Assembly (NCBI RefSeq): GCF_015500075.1 | Contig: NZ_CP045496.1 | Coordinates: forward strand, 2,738,001-2,802,000 | Direction of reading: 5' to 3' | Length of the DNA stretch: 64,000 bases | Source: Mesorhizobium sp. INR15 | Lineage (GTDB): Bacteria > Pseudomonadota > Alphaproteobacteria > Rhizobiales > Rhizobiaceae | Shown here: positions 1 through 8,788 of the stretch, piece after piece | Position numbering within the stretch: the first letter of the stretch is position 1 | Layout: each line of letters begins with the position of its first letter | Program-made: the position numbers and the translations under genes | Notes under the pieces: generated by a model | What the model saw: only the letters and a program-made list of their open reading frames with translations | Told to the model about the DNA's origin: nothing | Databases searched by the model: none

Positions 1-470
1 TGCCCGCGACCTTTGCCGAACTGCGCCTTCGCCATCATCTGGGCGGTAATCCTTTTGATCCGCGCGACAACATCCTCGCCGGAACGGCCTATCTGCGCGA
101 GCTGTTTGATCGCTACGGCTCTCCGGGATTCCTGGCCGCCTACAATGCGGGGCCGGGGCGTTACGAAGCCTCTTTGACAGGCCGTCCCCTGCCGGCAGAG
201 ACCCGTTCCTACGTCGCAAAACTGCGCCCTTTCTGGGGCGGCGGTGATGGTTCCGGCGCGCTCCCCGCCGCTCGGCGCAACGCCGACGCATGGACCGCCG
301 CGCCGCTGTTCACAACGCGTTCCGGCTCCATCGCCGCGGCCGATCGCTTGTCGTCCGAGGGCGCATTGGCCGGCATGCCAGCATCGCTGCGGGCGGGCGA
401 TCTTTTTTCGGCCCGTTCGCGGCCGCGCGAACTGTTCAGCGGTCCCGATGTCGGGACGTCGGCACCATGA
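1..470 (+). CDS. Lytic transglycosylase, VirB1-like (5' end outside window)
   Basis: This is the C-terminal part of an SLT-type lytic transglycosylase that would open peptidoglycan locally for the conjugation apparatus. The frame is open from base 3. It contains the family's helix and substrate motifs: a run reading [20 protein letters not shown], then [12 protein letters not shown]. The AYNAGPG motif is diagnostic of Slt/VirB1 enzymes. The last 80 residues are a low-complexity Ala/Arg-rich tail with no fold I recognise. The catalytic Glu lies upstream of the window. It is followed at once by the relaxase region, the usual order in Mesorhizobium ICEs. Confidence 0.8.
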   Translation, partial: PATFAELRLRHHLGGNPFDPRDNILAGTAYLRELFDRYGSPGFLAAYNAGPGRYEASLTGRPLPAETRSYVAKLRPFWGGGDGSGALPAARRNADAWTAAPLFTTRSGSIAAADRLSSEGALAGMPASLRAGDLFSARSRPRELFSGPDVGTSAP

Positions 471-570
471 AGCATCTGATCTCAATTCGCGCCAGGGCGT
501 CCTGTTGGGCGTTGTGGCGTGCGCGATGGAGAGGCCACGACCCAACAACCGATGGATGGCGAGATAAAAG

Positions 571-605
571 GGCGCACCTTGTGCGCCGGCCGGTCGGTTG
601 TTTTT
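571..605 (+). terminator. Possible hairpin terminator between transglycosylase and relaxase
   Basis: Perfect 7-bp arms ggcgcac (571-577) and gtgcgcc (581-587) enclose a CTT loop, and a run of five T follows at 601-605. The T run is 13 bases beyond the stem, so this is at best a weak intrinsic terminator. The 471-713 interval otherwise shows no convincing gene. Confidence 0.25.
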
Positions 606-713
606 GTTGGGGTTTTCGCGTCGTTCGGCACATTGCTGCGCTTCGGCGCAACGTGCCGGAGCCAGACAAGATGTTGTTTCTGCAGCGATCATTGCACGTT
701 GCGGGCGATCTTC

Positions 714-2453
714 ATGGCCGATGAGCGCGACTTCCGCATCCGTCCGGGCCGCGTCCGCTCGACGCGGTCCCAGTCCTCGCGGCCCTTCATCGCCCAGGCG
801 CTTGCCGCCGCGAAAAAGGCTGGCGGCAGCATGTCGCGCTCCGGCCGGATCCGGCCCGCCAGTCATTCGCAATTCGGCCGGGGCAGGGCGGCCAGCATTC
901 AGGCCAATCGCTTGCTGACCAGCCGCTCCCGCGTCACGGTGATCAAGACCCGCGTGGTCCGCCACTCGAAACGCGCTCCGCCGCTGGCAACCCATCTCAA
1001 TTATCTGCAGCGCGAAGGCGTGACGCGCGACGGCGAGAAAGCCCGCATGTTCGGCCCCGAGGCCGAGGATGTCGCGGCCAGGGATTTCGCCGAACGCTGC
1101 AAGGATGACCGGCATCATTTCCGCTTCATCGTCTCGCCGCAGGACGCTGCGGAAATGGCGGACCTGAAATCCTTCACGCGGGATTTGATGGGCCGGATGG
1201 AAAAGGACGTCGGCACATCGCTTGATTGGGTCGCGGTCGATCACTGGAACACCGACAACCCGCATCTCCACGTCATCTTGCGCGGCCGGGGCGATGATGG
1301 TCAGGACCTGGTGATCTCGCGCGACTACATCAGCCGCGGCATGCGTGATCGCGCCAGCGATCTGGTCACACGCGAGCTCGGCCCCCGCTCCGATCTGGAA
1401 GTCCGCCGGCATGTCGAGCGACAGGTCGATGCGGATGGCTGGACCGGGCTCGACCGCCAGCTGATGCGCGATGCCGGTGAGGATGGCCTCATCGACCTTG
1501 CGGCTTACGCCGATCGCCGGGCTGACGAATTCGGCACCTTCAAGGCCGGGCGTCTGCGCAGACTGGAGGTGCTCGGCCTTGCCGATCAGATCGGTCCTGG
1601 CCAGTGGGTCGTCAGCGACAAAGCCGAGGCGACGCTGCGTGAGCTGGGCGAGCGCGGCGATATCATCAGACGCCTGCATCGAGCGCTTTCCGGACGCGGC
1701 ATCGAGCGGACCAGTGGGAACTATGTGCTGGCAGCGGAGAGGCTGGACGAAACCATCTTGGGCCGCCTCGTCGAGCGCGGGCTGGATGACGAACTCAAGG
1801 GCACGGCCTATGCGGTCATAGATGGCGTCGACGGCCGTTGCCATCATGTCCGACTGTCGGATCTCGACGCGGCGGGTGATGGCGCGCCGGGCTCGATCGT
1901 CGAGCTGCGCAAATTCGACGACGCCCAGGGACGCAAGCGGCTTGCGCTTGCTGTGCGCAGCGACCTCGACATCGAACGCCAGGTCATCGCCGGTGGGGCG
2001 ACCTGGCTGGACAGGCAGGCGCTCGCGAGAACGCCGGCGGCGCTGTCCGATGGCGGATTTGGTACTGAGGTGCGTCATGCGATGGACCGGCGCTCCGAGC
2101 ATCTGGTCGGCCTGGGTCTGGCTGAGCGGCAGGCGCGCGGTATCGTCTTCGCCAACGGCTTGGTCGACACTTTGCGCCGGAGGGAGCTCGCCGCCCTGGG
2201 CAGCAAGCTCGCGGCCGTGTCCGGCCAGCCCTTCAACCGGGCAGGTGAGGGTGAATTCGTGTCCGGCATTTACAGGCAGCGCTTCGCGCTGGCGTCCGGC
2301 CGTTTTGCGATGATCGATGACGGGCTCGGCTTTCAACTCTTGCCCTGGACGCCATCGCTGGAGCGGCATCACGGCAAACATGTCGCCGGCATTGCCCGCG
2401 GCGACGGTGGCATCGATTGGAGCTTCGGGCGCAAGCAAGGATTGGGCTTGTGA
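714..2453 (+). CDS. rlxS: Relaxase/mobilization nuclease, RlxS (VirD2-like, DUF3363)
   Basis: This conjugative relaxase should nick the element at its origin of transfer and pilot the strand. At 579 aa it is close to family size. A basic, Ser/Arg-rich N-terminus is followed by the nuclease domain with the metal-binding histidine cluster in DHWNTDNPHLHVILRG (about residues 180-195). The C-terminal DUF3363 part ends in WSFGRKQGLGL, a typical RlxS ending. The ATG at 714 (MADERDF) was chosen because upstream codons read as non-coding and cysteine-rich. The relaxase reads toward traG but is separated from it by about 9.6 kb of cargo. Confidence 0.9.
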   Translation: MADERDFRIRPGRVRSTRSQSSRPFIAQALAAAKKAGGSMSRSGRIRPASHSQFGRGRAASIQANRLLTSRSRVTVIKTRVVRHSKRAPPLATHLNYLQREGVTRDGEKARMFGPEAEDVAARDFAERCKDDRHHFRFIVSPQDAAEMADLKSFTRDLMGRMEKDVGTSLDWVAVDHWNTDNPHLHVILRGRGDDGQDLVISRDYISRGMRDRASDLVTRELGPRSDLEVRRHVERQVDADGWTGLDRQLMRDAGEDGLIDLAAYADRRADEFGTFKAGRLRRLEVLGLADQIGPGQWVVSDKAEATLRELGERGDIIRRLHRALSGRGIERTSGNYVLAAERLDETILGRLVERGLDDELKGTAYAVIDGVDGRCHHVRLSDLDAAGDGAPGSIVELRKFDDAQGRKRLALAVRSDLDIERQVIAGGATWLDRQALARTPAALSDGGFGTEVRHAMDRRSEHLVGLGLAERQARGIVFANGLVDTLRRRELAALGSKLAAVSGQPFNRAGEGEFVSGIYRQRFALASGRFAMIDDGLGFQLLPWTPSLERHHGKHVAGIARGDGGIDWSFGRKQGLGL

Positions 2454-2845
2454 TCTGTTCGGGAGAACGAGACTTCCGCGTTGCCAGTTCGCTGGGCGTA
2501 GTCAGCCGGGTCCTGCCTTGCGTCTTTCGCCAGATATCATGGCTTGGACCGAATTTTCGCGATGGCGCAGGCTTGCCAGCGTCACACCGCCAATGTGCGT
2601 GAGGACAAGCAGCAGCATGCCGTGCGCTGGCAAGCTTGCGCCGCCTCGACCCATGATACGCCGAAACAGACGTCAGTCGTCATTAGCCAGCCGGTCGGGA
2701 CGGTCAAACCCATCGCCGCGATCAGCGCGAAGCGGCTGGGTTGAGCTGGAGATGGGTTACATGCCGATGTCACGCCCTTGAAGCTTCGAGCTAGGCTCAA
2801 TCGGCCTGTGGTGGGTTTCATGTCCGTGCTGCCCGCGCGGGCGAT
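2454..2845. other. Intergenic stretch after rlxS, no gene seen
   Basis: These 392 bases lie between the converging rlxS gene and the histidine kinase. All frames give only short open stretches with no recognisable motif, and no strong hairpin was seen. It is the left edge of the first cargo block. Confidence 0.5.
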
Positions 2846-3931
2846 TCAGTTCGCGGTGGCAGCTGACCGCCTGAAAACGATCGTCACCTTCGTCCCTTCC
2901 GTGGCACTCGAGTTGACGTCGAATTCCGCCTTGGCGTTCTCGGTCAGCGAGCGCGCGATCAGCGCCCCGAGCTTGCCCTGCTTGGGCCAAGTCTCGCCTT
3001 CAGGCAGCCCGATACCGTCGTCGGCCACGACGATCCTGCAGCCATCGCCATCGACGATGCTGTGCAGGGTTATCGTGCCGCCGTCGCGGCCGCGGAAGGC
3101 ATGCTTGAGCGCATTGGTAAGCAGTTCGTTGACCACCAGCCCGGTCGGCATCGCGACGTTGATCGACACCGGATAGGTGTCGACCTTCATATCAAGGCGA
3201 ATGCCTTCGACCGCGTGCGATGTCATGACCGCTGATGCGATCTGGCTGAGATAGATACCAAGGTCGACCTCGTCCTTCTGCTCGTCGGCTGACAGCGTCT
3301 GGTAGAGGATCGCGAGCGCGTCGACGCGCCCAGCAAGCCTTTCGAACCGTTTCCGGTCCGGCTCGGTCGCATTGCGGGTTTCCAGACGGATCAATGCGGT
3401 GATCATTTGCAAATTGTTCTTCACGCGGTGCTGCAACTCGCGCAGCAGCGTGTCCTTTTCCCGGACACGTTCTTCGACCGAGCGCTCATCTTCCGTTTCG
3501 CCGTGAGCGGAGACGTCAACAAGCGCCACCAGCCGGAAGCAGATTTTGCCGCTGTCGTCCTCGATGAGGTTGGAATAGACGTCGAGAAGCGCTTGATTGT
3601 CCTCGTCGCGCTTCAGCCGGAAAGTGCCGACGAAATCGGTTTCCTCGACCACGGCCTGGGCCAGTGTCCGGTCTTTTTGCTGGTGCATGCCGATGCCGGG
3701 GAGCGCTGCCCAGTTCTTCCGGGTAAGGGCCACCGCTGTAAGGCCTGAGAGTTTTTCGAATTCGGGATTGGCATAAACAACGCGTTCCTTAGCGCTCAGG
3801 TCCGACACCGCGATGGCTATCGGGACCTGGTCGAGGAATTTTTTGAACTGTTCGCTTTCCAGCGCAGTGACAAGGTCAGGCGTTTCGAGCAGCTGCTCGA
3901 CGGCCTCCGCCTTATTTGAATCTGATGTCAT
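2846..3931 (-). CDS. PAS-domain histidine kinase, HisKA_2 type
   Basis: This is a predicted soluble sensor kinase of 361 aa. Residues about 25-150 form a PAS-like sensor (VVYANPEFEKLSGLT and FRLKRDEDNQALLDVYSNLI are PAS-type). The dimerisation box LLRELQHRVKNNLQ carries the phosphoacceptor His. The HATPase domain has NELLTNALKHAF (N box) and VVADDGIGLPEG (G1 box). No membrane segment or signal peptide is present. The ATG at 3931 is preferred over a GTG at 3940 because AGG sits at suitable spacing before it. It lies 91 bases downstream of a second kinase and probably shares the kaiC transcript. No response regulator is adjacent, so phosphotransfer to a PhyR-type regulator elsewhere is an inference. 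Confidence 0.85.
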   Translation of the reverse strand: MTSDSNKAEAVEQLLETPDLVTALESEQFKKFLDQVPIAIAVSDLSAKERVVYANPEFEKLSGLTAVALTRKNWAALPGIGMHQQKDRTLAQAVVEETDFVGTFRLKRDEDNQALLDVYSNLIEDDSGKICFRLVALVDVSAHGETEDERSVEERVREKDTLLRELQHRVKNNLQMITALIRLETRNATEPDRKRFERLAGRVDALAILYQTLSADEQKDEVDLGIYLSQIASAVMTSHAVEGIRLDMKVDTYPVSINVAMPTGLVVNELLTNALKHAFRGRDGGTITLHSIVDGDGCRIVVADDGIGLPEGETWPKQGKLGALIARSLTENAKAEFDVNSSATEGTKVTIVFRRSAATAN

Positions 3932-4022
3932 GTTTCGCACCTAAGTGGAAGTCAGCGACACCAATATCAGTGATGCGTTGCCCCTACCATTGCCAAAGCA
4001 AAGTCCAGAGGCTGCACTCTCG

Positions 4023-5060
4023 TCAGGAGTACGAGGGGACAAGTCTCGTATCGCGCAGTGGAAGCGCCATGGTAAAATGCAGACCCTCACGGTGATAGTT
4101 CAACGCTATTTTCGCGTCGCATTGGACGGTCACAACCTTCTCCAGCAAGGTGGTGCCAAAACCACGTCGCTTGGGCGGATCGACCTGGGGTCCATCACGC
4201 TCGCGCCAATCAAACGTCACAACCGGCCCTTGGCCTGAGTCGGCGAGTGTCCAGTGCACCTCAAGCCTCCCTTGCCGTTGCGACAGCGAACCGAACTTCG
4301 AGGCGTTGGTGGCCAACTCATGGAATGCCATGCCAATCGGTATCGCCAGATCGGCAACGAGGTCGACATTCGGACCCTCCATTGAAATCCGGGGCTTGTC
4401 GCGCGTTTCGTAATGTCTCAGTTCACCCTCCAGGATTTTCCGCAGCGAAGCCATTTGCCAGTAATCGTCTGTCAAAATGGAATGTGTGTCGGCCAACGAC
4501 ACGAGCCTGGCCGAGAAATCGCGAACGAAATCGTCAATATCACCGCTTGCCCGTGCTGTAGCCCCCATCATCGCGCGCACATTGGCGAGCGTGTTCTTAA
4601 CCCGATGATGAAGTTCCCTAATAAGAAGTTTTTGGCGGTCGGCGACCTCCTGTTTTTCTTCTATGTAGGATTTGACCTCAAGCTGGCGGGCGCGGGCGCG
4701 AAGCGCCGAGCGGACCGAGTTTGACAGGCTGGAAGCGAGAAAAGGCCTCTCGAGAACAATCAGGTATCGATCTAGAAACCCCAGGCGGCCATCGATCTCT
4801 CTCCCGCGCCTCACCAACAGCACAACCGGAAAGTCCGACCAGGCCGGCTGGCTCTCCAGCCACCCGGCTAACGCATGTCGACCGGCGCTGATAAGCGCTT
4901 CCTCGGCGGCGACCAGACATTGCGCCTTGTCGAGAAGTGGCAGCACGTCCTCCAACGCGGGACAAACCCGGGTCGCGATGTTGCCTGTCGCCAATATCGA
5001 GGCAGCGATCTGCGCGTCGCGTCCAGATGGCGTGAGCAAGAGGACCGGGGGCTCCTGCAT
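4023..5060 (-). CDS. HWE-family histidine kinase with receiver-like N-terminus
   Basis: This is a soluble kinase of 345 aa. Residues 1-125 look like a receiver fold (PVLLLTPSGRDAQIAASIL, then VVLLVRRGREIDG). The expected phosphoacceptor Asp is not evident, so it may be a pseudo-receiver. The H box LLIRELHHRVKNTLANV, N box HELATNASKFG and the W-x-E motif in FDWRERDGP are diagnostic of HWE kinases, several of which feed the alphaproteobacterial general stress response. Its start codon overlaps the kaiC stop as TGATG, so translation is coupled. It may phosphorylate, or be modulated by, the KaiC-like ATPase, but the sequence does not show this. Confidence 0.88.
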   Translation of the reverse strand: MQEPPVLLLTPSGRDAQIAASILATGNIATRVCPALEDVLPLLDKAQCLVAAEEALISAGRHALAGWLESQPAWSDFPVVLLVRRGREIDGRLGFLDRYLIVLERPFLASSLSNSVRSALRARARQLEVKSYIEEKQEVADRQKLLIRELHHRVKNTLANVRAMMGATARASGDIDDFVRDFSARLVSLADTHSILTDDYWQMASLRKILEGELRHYETRDKPRISMEGPNVDLVADLAIPIGMAFHELATNASKFGSLSQRQGRLEVHWTLADSGQGPVVTFDWRERDGPQVDPPKRRGFGTTLLEKVVTVQCDAKIALNYHREGLHFTMALPLRDTRLVPSYS

Positions 5061-6562
5061 CAGGATGCCTTGTTTGTGATAAGATCAGACCGCTCGCCTT
5101 CGAAAACTGGAATGCCCGTTAGGATACCCCGAAAACGATTGAGCGGCTCACCAACAGTGATACCAGAACCATCGATCCGAAACTCTCGGATCGTGTCCTC
5201 GTGCGGGCCCACTCGCTTCTTTATCACCGAGATCGCTCGCCGGATGCGCCCGCCACTCTCGAAAAATCGTAGCAGCATCACAGCATCACACAGGTACGTC
5301 ATATCGACGTCCACACCCATTTGCCCGATCAGTCCGTGATTGGCCAGCAGCAGGATTGTCACCACGCCCTTCTGGTTAAGATACGTAAGAATCTCATGCA
5401 TTTGGAGGACCAGATGCTGCTCCTCAGACATCGCATTGAGATACCCAGTTAAACTGTCGATGACGACAAGCCTGGCATCCCGGCTCTCGACGGCAGTCCG
5501 TATCTGAGATGACAATTCTCCCGGCGACAGGTCGGCCGGATTGATTTGCTCCAGCACCAACATCCCTGATGCAATAAATGGTTTTAGCTCCATTCCCACG
5601 CCACCAGCCCTGGCCAGGAAAATCCGTTCGGTCTCATCGAAAAGCAGCACAAGAACACGCTCGCCTCGCTCCAGCGCTGCGTGGCAGAAGGACGTTGCAA
5701 TTGTGGATTTCCCAACGCCGGAAGGTCCCATCAGCAGGGTGCTGGTTCCGCGGTCCAGTCCACCGCCGAGCAGCGTGTCAACCGCATTACCGCTGAGTGC
5801 CAGCGAACCATTCGGGGCTGGTTTATGATCTGCCGCAACAAGACGCGGAAACACCGTAACGCCGCCGGGCCTGATGACGAAATCATGGTAGCCACCCCGG
5901 ATTTGTACTCCGCGCATCTTGATGACACGCAGCCGCCGCCGTTCGCCACCATAAACGGGCGTTAATTGCTCCATGCGAATGACGCCATGGCTGATTGAAT
6001 GAAGGTTGAGATCTTCGTCCTCTCCGGTCAGGTCGTCCAGCAGCAGCACCGTTGCGTTGTTGAGAAGAAAGAAGCTTTTCAGCGCCAGAACCTGCCGGCG
6101 ATATCGCAGGGAGCCCTGTGAGAGCAGCCGGATTTCGGAGAGCGAGTCAAACACGACCCTGTCGGGCTTGATCCGCCCGATTTCAGCCAACGCCGCCTGC
6201 ACAGTCTCGCCAAGCTCAAGTTCCGAGGCATGAATCAGTGTCTGCAACTTGGAGGGGTCGAGGCTAAGTTCTGGCGGCACCAGCTCAAGGATGTCTACGC
6301 CCTGCAGGTCCCAGCCATGCCGACCGGCGACTGAAAGCAGTTCGCGCTTGCTTTCCGACAATGTGATGTAGAGGCATTTTTCGCCATGAGCCGCACCCTC
6401 GATCAGAAACTGTAGACCAAGGGTAGTCTTTCCCGATCCAGGCCTACCCTCGATAAGATGCGAGCGATACTTGGCGTATCCGCCACGCAAAATATGATCG
6501 AGCCCGGCCACGCCCGAGGCGATTGGTGACGCGTCATCTGTGTTCACATGGCTCTCCGACAT
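5060..6562 (-). CDS. kaiC: KaiC-like dual RecA-fold ATPase
   Basis: This is a 500-aa two-domain KaiC-family ATPase. The first domain has Walker A GRPGSGKTTL near residue 40 and the second has GPSGVGKST near residue 280; a DE pair follows in LLFDETERIFL. In the second domain, aligning VDMTYLCDAVMLL with the cyanobacterial autophosphorylation region places Thr-Tyr where KaiC has Ser431-Thr432, so any autophosphorylation would be non-canonical. No kaiA or kaiB is present. It leads the operon with the two kinases downstream and has an EcfG-type promoter just upstream. The ATG at 6562 is only about 7 bases from the predicted transcription start. A GTG at 6547 behind GGAGAG may be the true start. 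Confidence 0.9.
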   Translation of the reverse strand: MSESHVNTDDASPIASGVAGLDHILRGGYAKYRSHLIEGRPGSGKTTLGLQFLIEGAAHGEKCLYITLSESKRELLSVAGRHGWDLQGVDILELVPPELSLDPSKLQTLIHASELELGETVQAALAEIGRIKPDRVVFDSLSEIRLLSQGSLRYRRQVLALKSFFLLNNATVLLLDDLTGEDEDLNLHSISHGVIRMEQLTPVYGGERRRLRVIKMRGVQIRGGYHDFVIRPGGVTVFPRLVAADHKPAPNGSLALSGNAVDTLLGGGLDRGTSTLLMGPSGVGKSTIATSFCHAALERGERVLVLLFDETERIFLARAGGVGMELKPFIASGMLVLEQINPADLSPGELSSQIRTAVESRDARLVVIDSLTGYLNAMSEEQHLVLQMHEILTYLNQKGVVTILLLANHGLIGQMGVDVDMTYLCDAVMLLRFFESGGRIRRAISVIKKRVGPHEDTIREFRIDGSGITVGEPLNRFRGILTGIPVFEGERSDLITNKAS

Positions 6563-6575
6563 AGGTGAAGATCGT

Positions 6576-6600
6576 AACGGGCGGGATTTTCAATTGTTCC
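6576..6600 (-). promoter_or_regulatory. EcfG-type general stress promoter of kaiC operon
   Basis: On the minus strand GGAAC (6596-6600) is followed by exactly 16 bases and CGTT (6576-6579), a perfect match to the alphaproteobacterial EcfG consensus. It faces kaiC and would start transcription near 6569. Confidence 0.65.
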
Positions 6601-6943
6601 ATGCGCGGCAGCGACACCCGGCAATCGAATTCGCCAACAGAAAGGTAATCGATCCAGGCCGATGTCGTTGAAGTATCCCCATGAATAGGAAGGATAAACC
6701 GTGATCTGTTGGCCGAACTTACAAGAGAAGATAGGAACTGTTGCGGCGCTAAGCCGCGTACCTCCCGCCACCCCCCAAAACGGACAGGACCTTCGAAACT
6801 GGCGTATGGACGATGCCAAACGCGGATCGCCGCATGCCAAGAAGCTATACAACGTCCAAACCCCAGGCGCGAAGCCAACCGCTCTCGAACGCGGCGACGC
6901 GAACGCCAGTCTGCCGCGTGGCCGATCGCGCCATGGCGCGAGT
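6601..6943. other. Stretch between ECF sigma gene and kaiC promoter, no clear gene
   Basis: This lies directly downstream of the ECF sigma gene, where an anti-sigma gene would be expected. Two minus-strand frames are open (one starts at 6947), but neither shows a zinc-binding anti-sigma motif, a membrane helix or an RskA-like fold. Either there is no gene or it is a degraded anti-sigma factor. Confidence 0.4.
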
Positions 6944-7486
6944 TCATCCCTCAAGCTGCGCTCGAATTTTGATGAGGCTTCTGCGAAGCCAGGTCCGCAT
7001 CGTGTTGATCGGCACGTTGTAACGCCGAGCCAGCTCTGCATAACTTTCGCCGTCAAGATATGCGCCACGAACGGCGTCGGCTTTTTCGCTTGCGAGTCCA
7101 TCGATGCATCGCCGGAGACGCTCGGCATCGGTTGCCGCAATCACAAGCGCATCCGGCCCTGGGGCCGGATCGGCTATGTCTTGCGCCACGCTAAGTCCGA
7201 CAGATGGCGGGCGGCGTGCCCTTATACGATCTATCGAATGGTTGCGCGCGATCGCGACAAGCCATGAGATCGGGCTGAGTTCCGAAATCGCGAAGCGATC
7301 GGCTTTTGCCCAGATCTTTATATAAATTTCCTGCAGGGCATCCTCAGCTTCTCCGCGATCGCCCAGAATACGCAAGCACACGCCGAATAATTTAGCGCAA
7401 GTGTGACGATAGAGGATATCGAACGCAGGTCGGTCCTGAGCGCCTGTTCTTAAAATGAGCTTTGTTATGTCGTCTCGAGTGAGCAC
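6944..7486 (-). CDS. ECF RNA polymerase sigma factor
   Basis: This is a 180-aa extracytoplasmic-function sigma factor. Region 2 covers about residues 20-90 (DILYRHTCAKLFGVCLRILG, DALQEIYIKIWAKADRF, WLVAIARNHSIDRIRA). Region 4 covers about 120-175, with a helix-turn-helix in YAELARRYNVPINTMRTWLR. Translation probably begins at the GTG at 7486, with GAGGG about 8 bases upstream. The sequence resembles the SigK-like group that normally pairs with an RskA-type anti-sigma factor, but none is recognisable downstream. Its target promoters are unknown. Confidence 0.88.
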   Translation of the reverse strand: MLTRDDITKLILRTGAQDRPAFDILYRHTCAKLFGVCLRILGDRGEAEDALQEIYIKIWAKADRFAISELSPISWLVAIARNHSIDRIRARRPPSVGLSVAQDIADPAPGPDALVIAATDAERLRRCIDGLASEKADAVRGAYLDGESYAELARRYNVPINTMRTWLRRSLIKIRAQLEG

Positions 7487-7533
7487 CGTTGAGCCCTCAT
7501 GCCAAGCGCCTCCAGTTCGTCTGTCACCTTGAC

Positions 7534-8400
7534 CTAAGCGCCTTCGCCAATTGGGCGGGCGTTGTCAGTGGCAAGGGACTGATGGTGGCCCTGGCGGGCT
7601 ACGCGCGCGCGGCCGCGCGCCCAGCAGGCTCCTTTGGGAACGACCGATTTTGGAATTTGATCGACCGATGCACTCCAATGCCGATCAATTTTCCAGAGCG
7701 CTGCTTCATCGAAATCCGATGTGTGTTCCCAGTACCGTCCATCTTCGACAAGGTAGCCAAGCTCAGTTTCAAGCCTGCTGGCGCTGTCCATGGAAATCTT
7801 GTCGACAGTGGCCTCGAGCATCACTCTGATCGCTTTGATCCGGGCCGGGGTCAGTCGATCGATTGTGGGCATCGTCACCCGCGGTATTGCAAGGCGACTT
7901 TCAGGAAGGTTTGATAGGTTGAGGCAGACTGTCCCGTGACGCAGTGCCTTGACGAAAAACCTTCCAGACTTGGCCTCAAGGTCTTTCAGGGTTACGTCGT
8001 CGCGCAATGGATCGGCTGTTCCAATCCCATAGAAATGCGTCGGTGCGTTGCTGGGATAAATCATGTCGCAACCCAAAAAGGCAATCACCTCAGGCTTGAG
8101 TGCCTTAAGGGCCCAATAGCCAGCGGTGAACGCCATTGTGCCCCCTGCATAGACAAAGCCACCGAATGCGTTTTGCGTAGGAACGAAGTCGCCGGATGTT
8201 ATGATCGACGCCACTCCCAGGCGTTTATCCATCGGCATGCGCTCATGAGGAAAATCATCAGCGTGGATCAAATAGTCCCAATCCGGCCGCACGCCCCAGG
8301 CGTTGTTGATGACAACGATCGAGGCAAACGCCGCCCGGGGCCAATCTCGGCATCTGACGGCATCTGGGGCACTGCCGACGATCAGAACGATATTTGGCAC
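7534..8400 (-). CDS. Conserved hypothetical protein, possible Rossmann-like fold
   Basis: I do not firmly recognise this 288-aa protein. The N-terminus VLIVGSAPDAVRCRDW is a glycine-rich beta-alpha start. It continues INNAWGVRPDWDYLIHADDF and AFLGCDMIYP, reminiscent of MptE or DUF115 (Maf-like) enzymes that bind nucleotide-linked or phosphorylated substrates. No signal peptide or membrane helix is visible. The last 50 residues are basic and low in complexity. The start is a GTG, with GGAGAGG rather far upstream. A strong hairpin lies 32-58 bases before the start. Neighbours are regulatory genes and give no functional clue. Confidence 0.6.
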   Translation of the reverse strand: MPNIVLIVGSAPDAVRCRDWPRAAFASIVVINNAWGVRPDWDYLIHADDFPHERMPMDKRLGVASIITSGDFVPTQNAFGGFVYAGGTMAFTAGYWALKALKPEVIAFLGCDMIYPSNAPTHFYGIGTADPLRDDVTLKDLEAKSGRFFVKALRHGTVCLNLSNLPESRLAIPRVTMPTIDRLTPARIKAIRVMLEATVDKISMDSASRLETELGYLVEDGRYWEHTSDFDEAALWKIDRHWSASVDQIPKSVVPKGACWARGRARVARQGHHQSLATDNARPIGEGA

Positions 8401-8431
8401 GTCGGCGGGTTCCTCTCCAAAAGGTGATCAA

Positions 8432-8458
8432 TGTGGGCCGACAGCTTGTCGGCCCACA
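8432..8458. repeat. Perfect 12-bp inverted repeat (hairpin)
   Basis: Arms tgtgggccgaca (8432-8443) and tgtcggcccaca (8447-8458) are perfectly complementary around a GCT loop. On the minus strand the stem lies just upstream of the gene starting at 8400 and is followed by a short T-rich stretch. It could be an attenuator, a terminator of minus-strand transcription, or an operator. Confidence 0.6.
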
Positions 8459-8694
8459 CTCTCCGGCAAACGTCACGCATGCCTGCCTCGCGAGCATCTG
8501 CCTTCGGAGAACTGGATTTTGTCCAGCCAACTCGACCAGATTTACAACGCCATTCCGACTGTGACGCTTCATGTGACTCTGAGGGTTTACGGATGTCGGT
8601 GGTAAATGGATCACCACTCATCGCGTAAGAGATCCAATTGGCTGATAGAAAGATCAGCCGGATACGATTTTGCTGCCGGCGCCCATCAAGTTGG

Positions 8695-8724
8695 TGATCC
8701 AATTGATCCACCGACGCGTAATGA
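8695..8724 (+). promoter_or_regulatory. Candidate sigma-E (RpoE/ChrR-type) promoter
   Basis: TGATCC at 8695-8700 is followed after 18 bases by TAATGA (8719-8724). This resembles the TGATCC/TAAG promoters recognised by the ChrR-controlled sigma factor of Rhodobacter. It lies 65 bases before the sigma gene, consistent with autoregulation. A second TGATCC overlaps at 8704. Confidence 0.35.
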
Positions 8725-8788
8725 GGTGATAAAACCCCGGAGCGCGGTCTTGCCAGCCGGAGCAAGCTTAAGCGTATACTACAAACCG

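Larger units (their letters stand above)
8401..8788. other. Divergent intergenic region between unknown gene and ECF sigma gene
   Basis: These 388 bases hold the promoters of two divergent genes. They contain a perfect hairpin (8432-8458), two overlapping TGATCC motifs near 8700, and several GATCCAATTGG-like elements. No protein-coding gene is supported. Confidence 0.5.

Noticed and set aside
467..724. Open frame overlapping the transglycosylase stop ([13 protein letters not shown]...)
   Set aside because: The ATGA overlap is attractive, but the product is very rich in Arg, Trp and Cys, matches no transfer-module family, and runs through the relaxase start.
6534..6947. Open frame immediately after the ECF sigma gene as an anti-sigma factor
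   Set aside because: It has the right position but no zinc motif, no membrane helix and no RskA-like pattern, and it overlaps the kaiC start and promoter.
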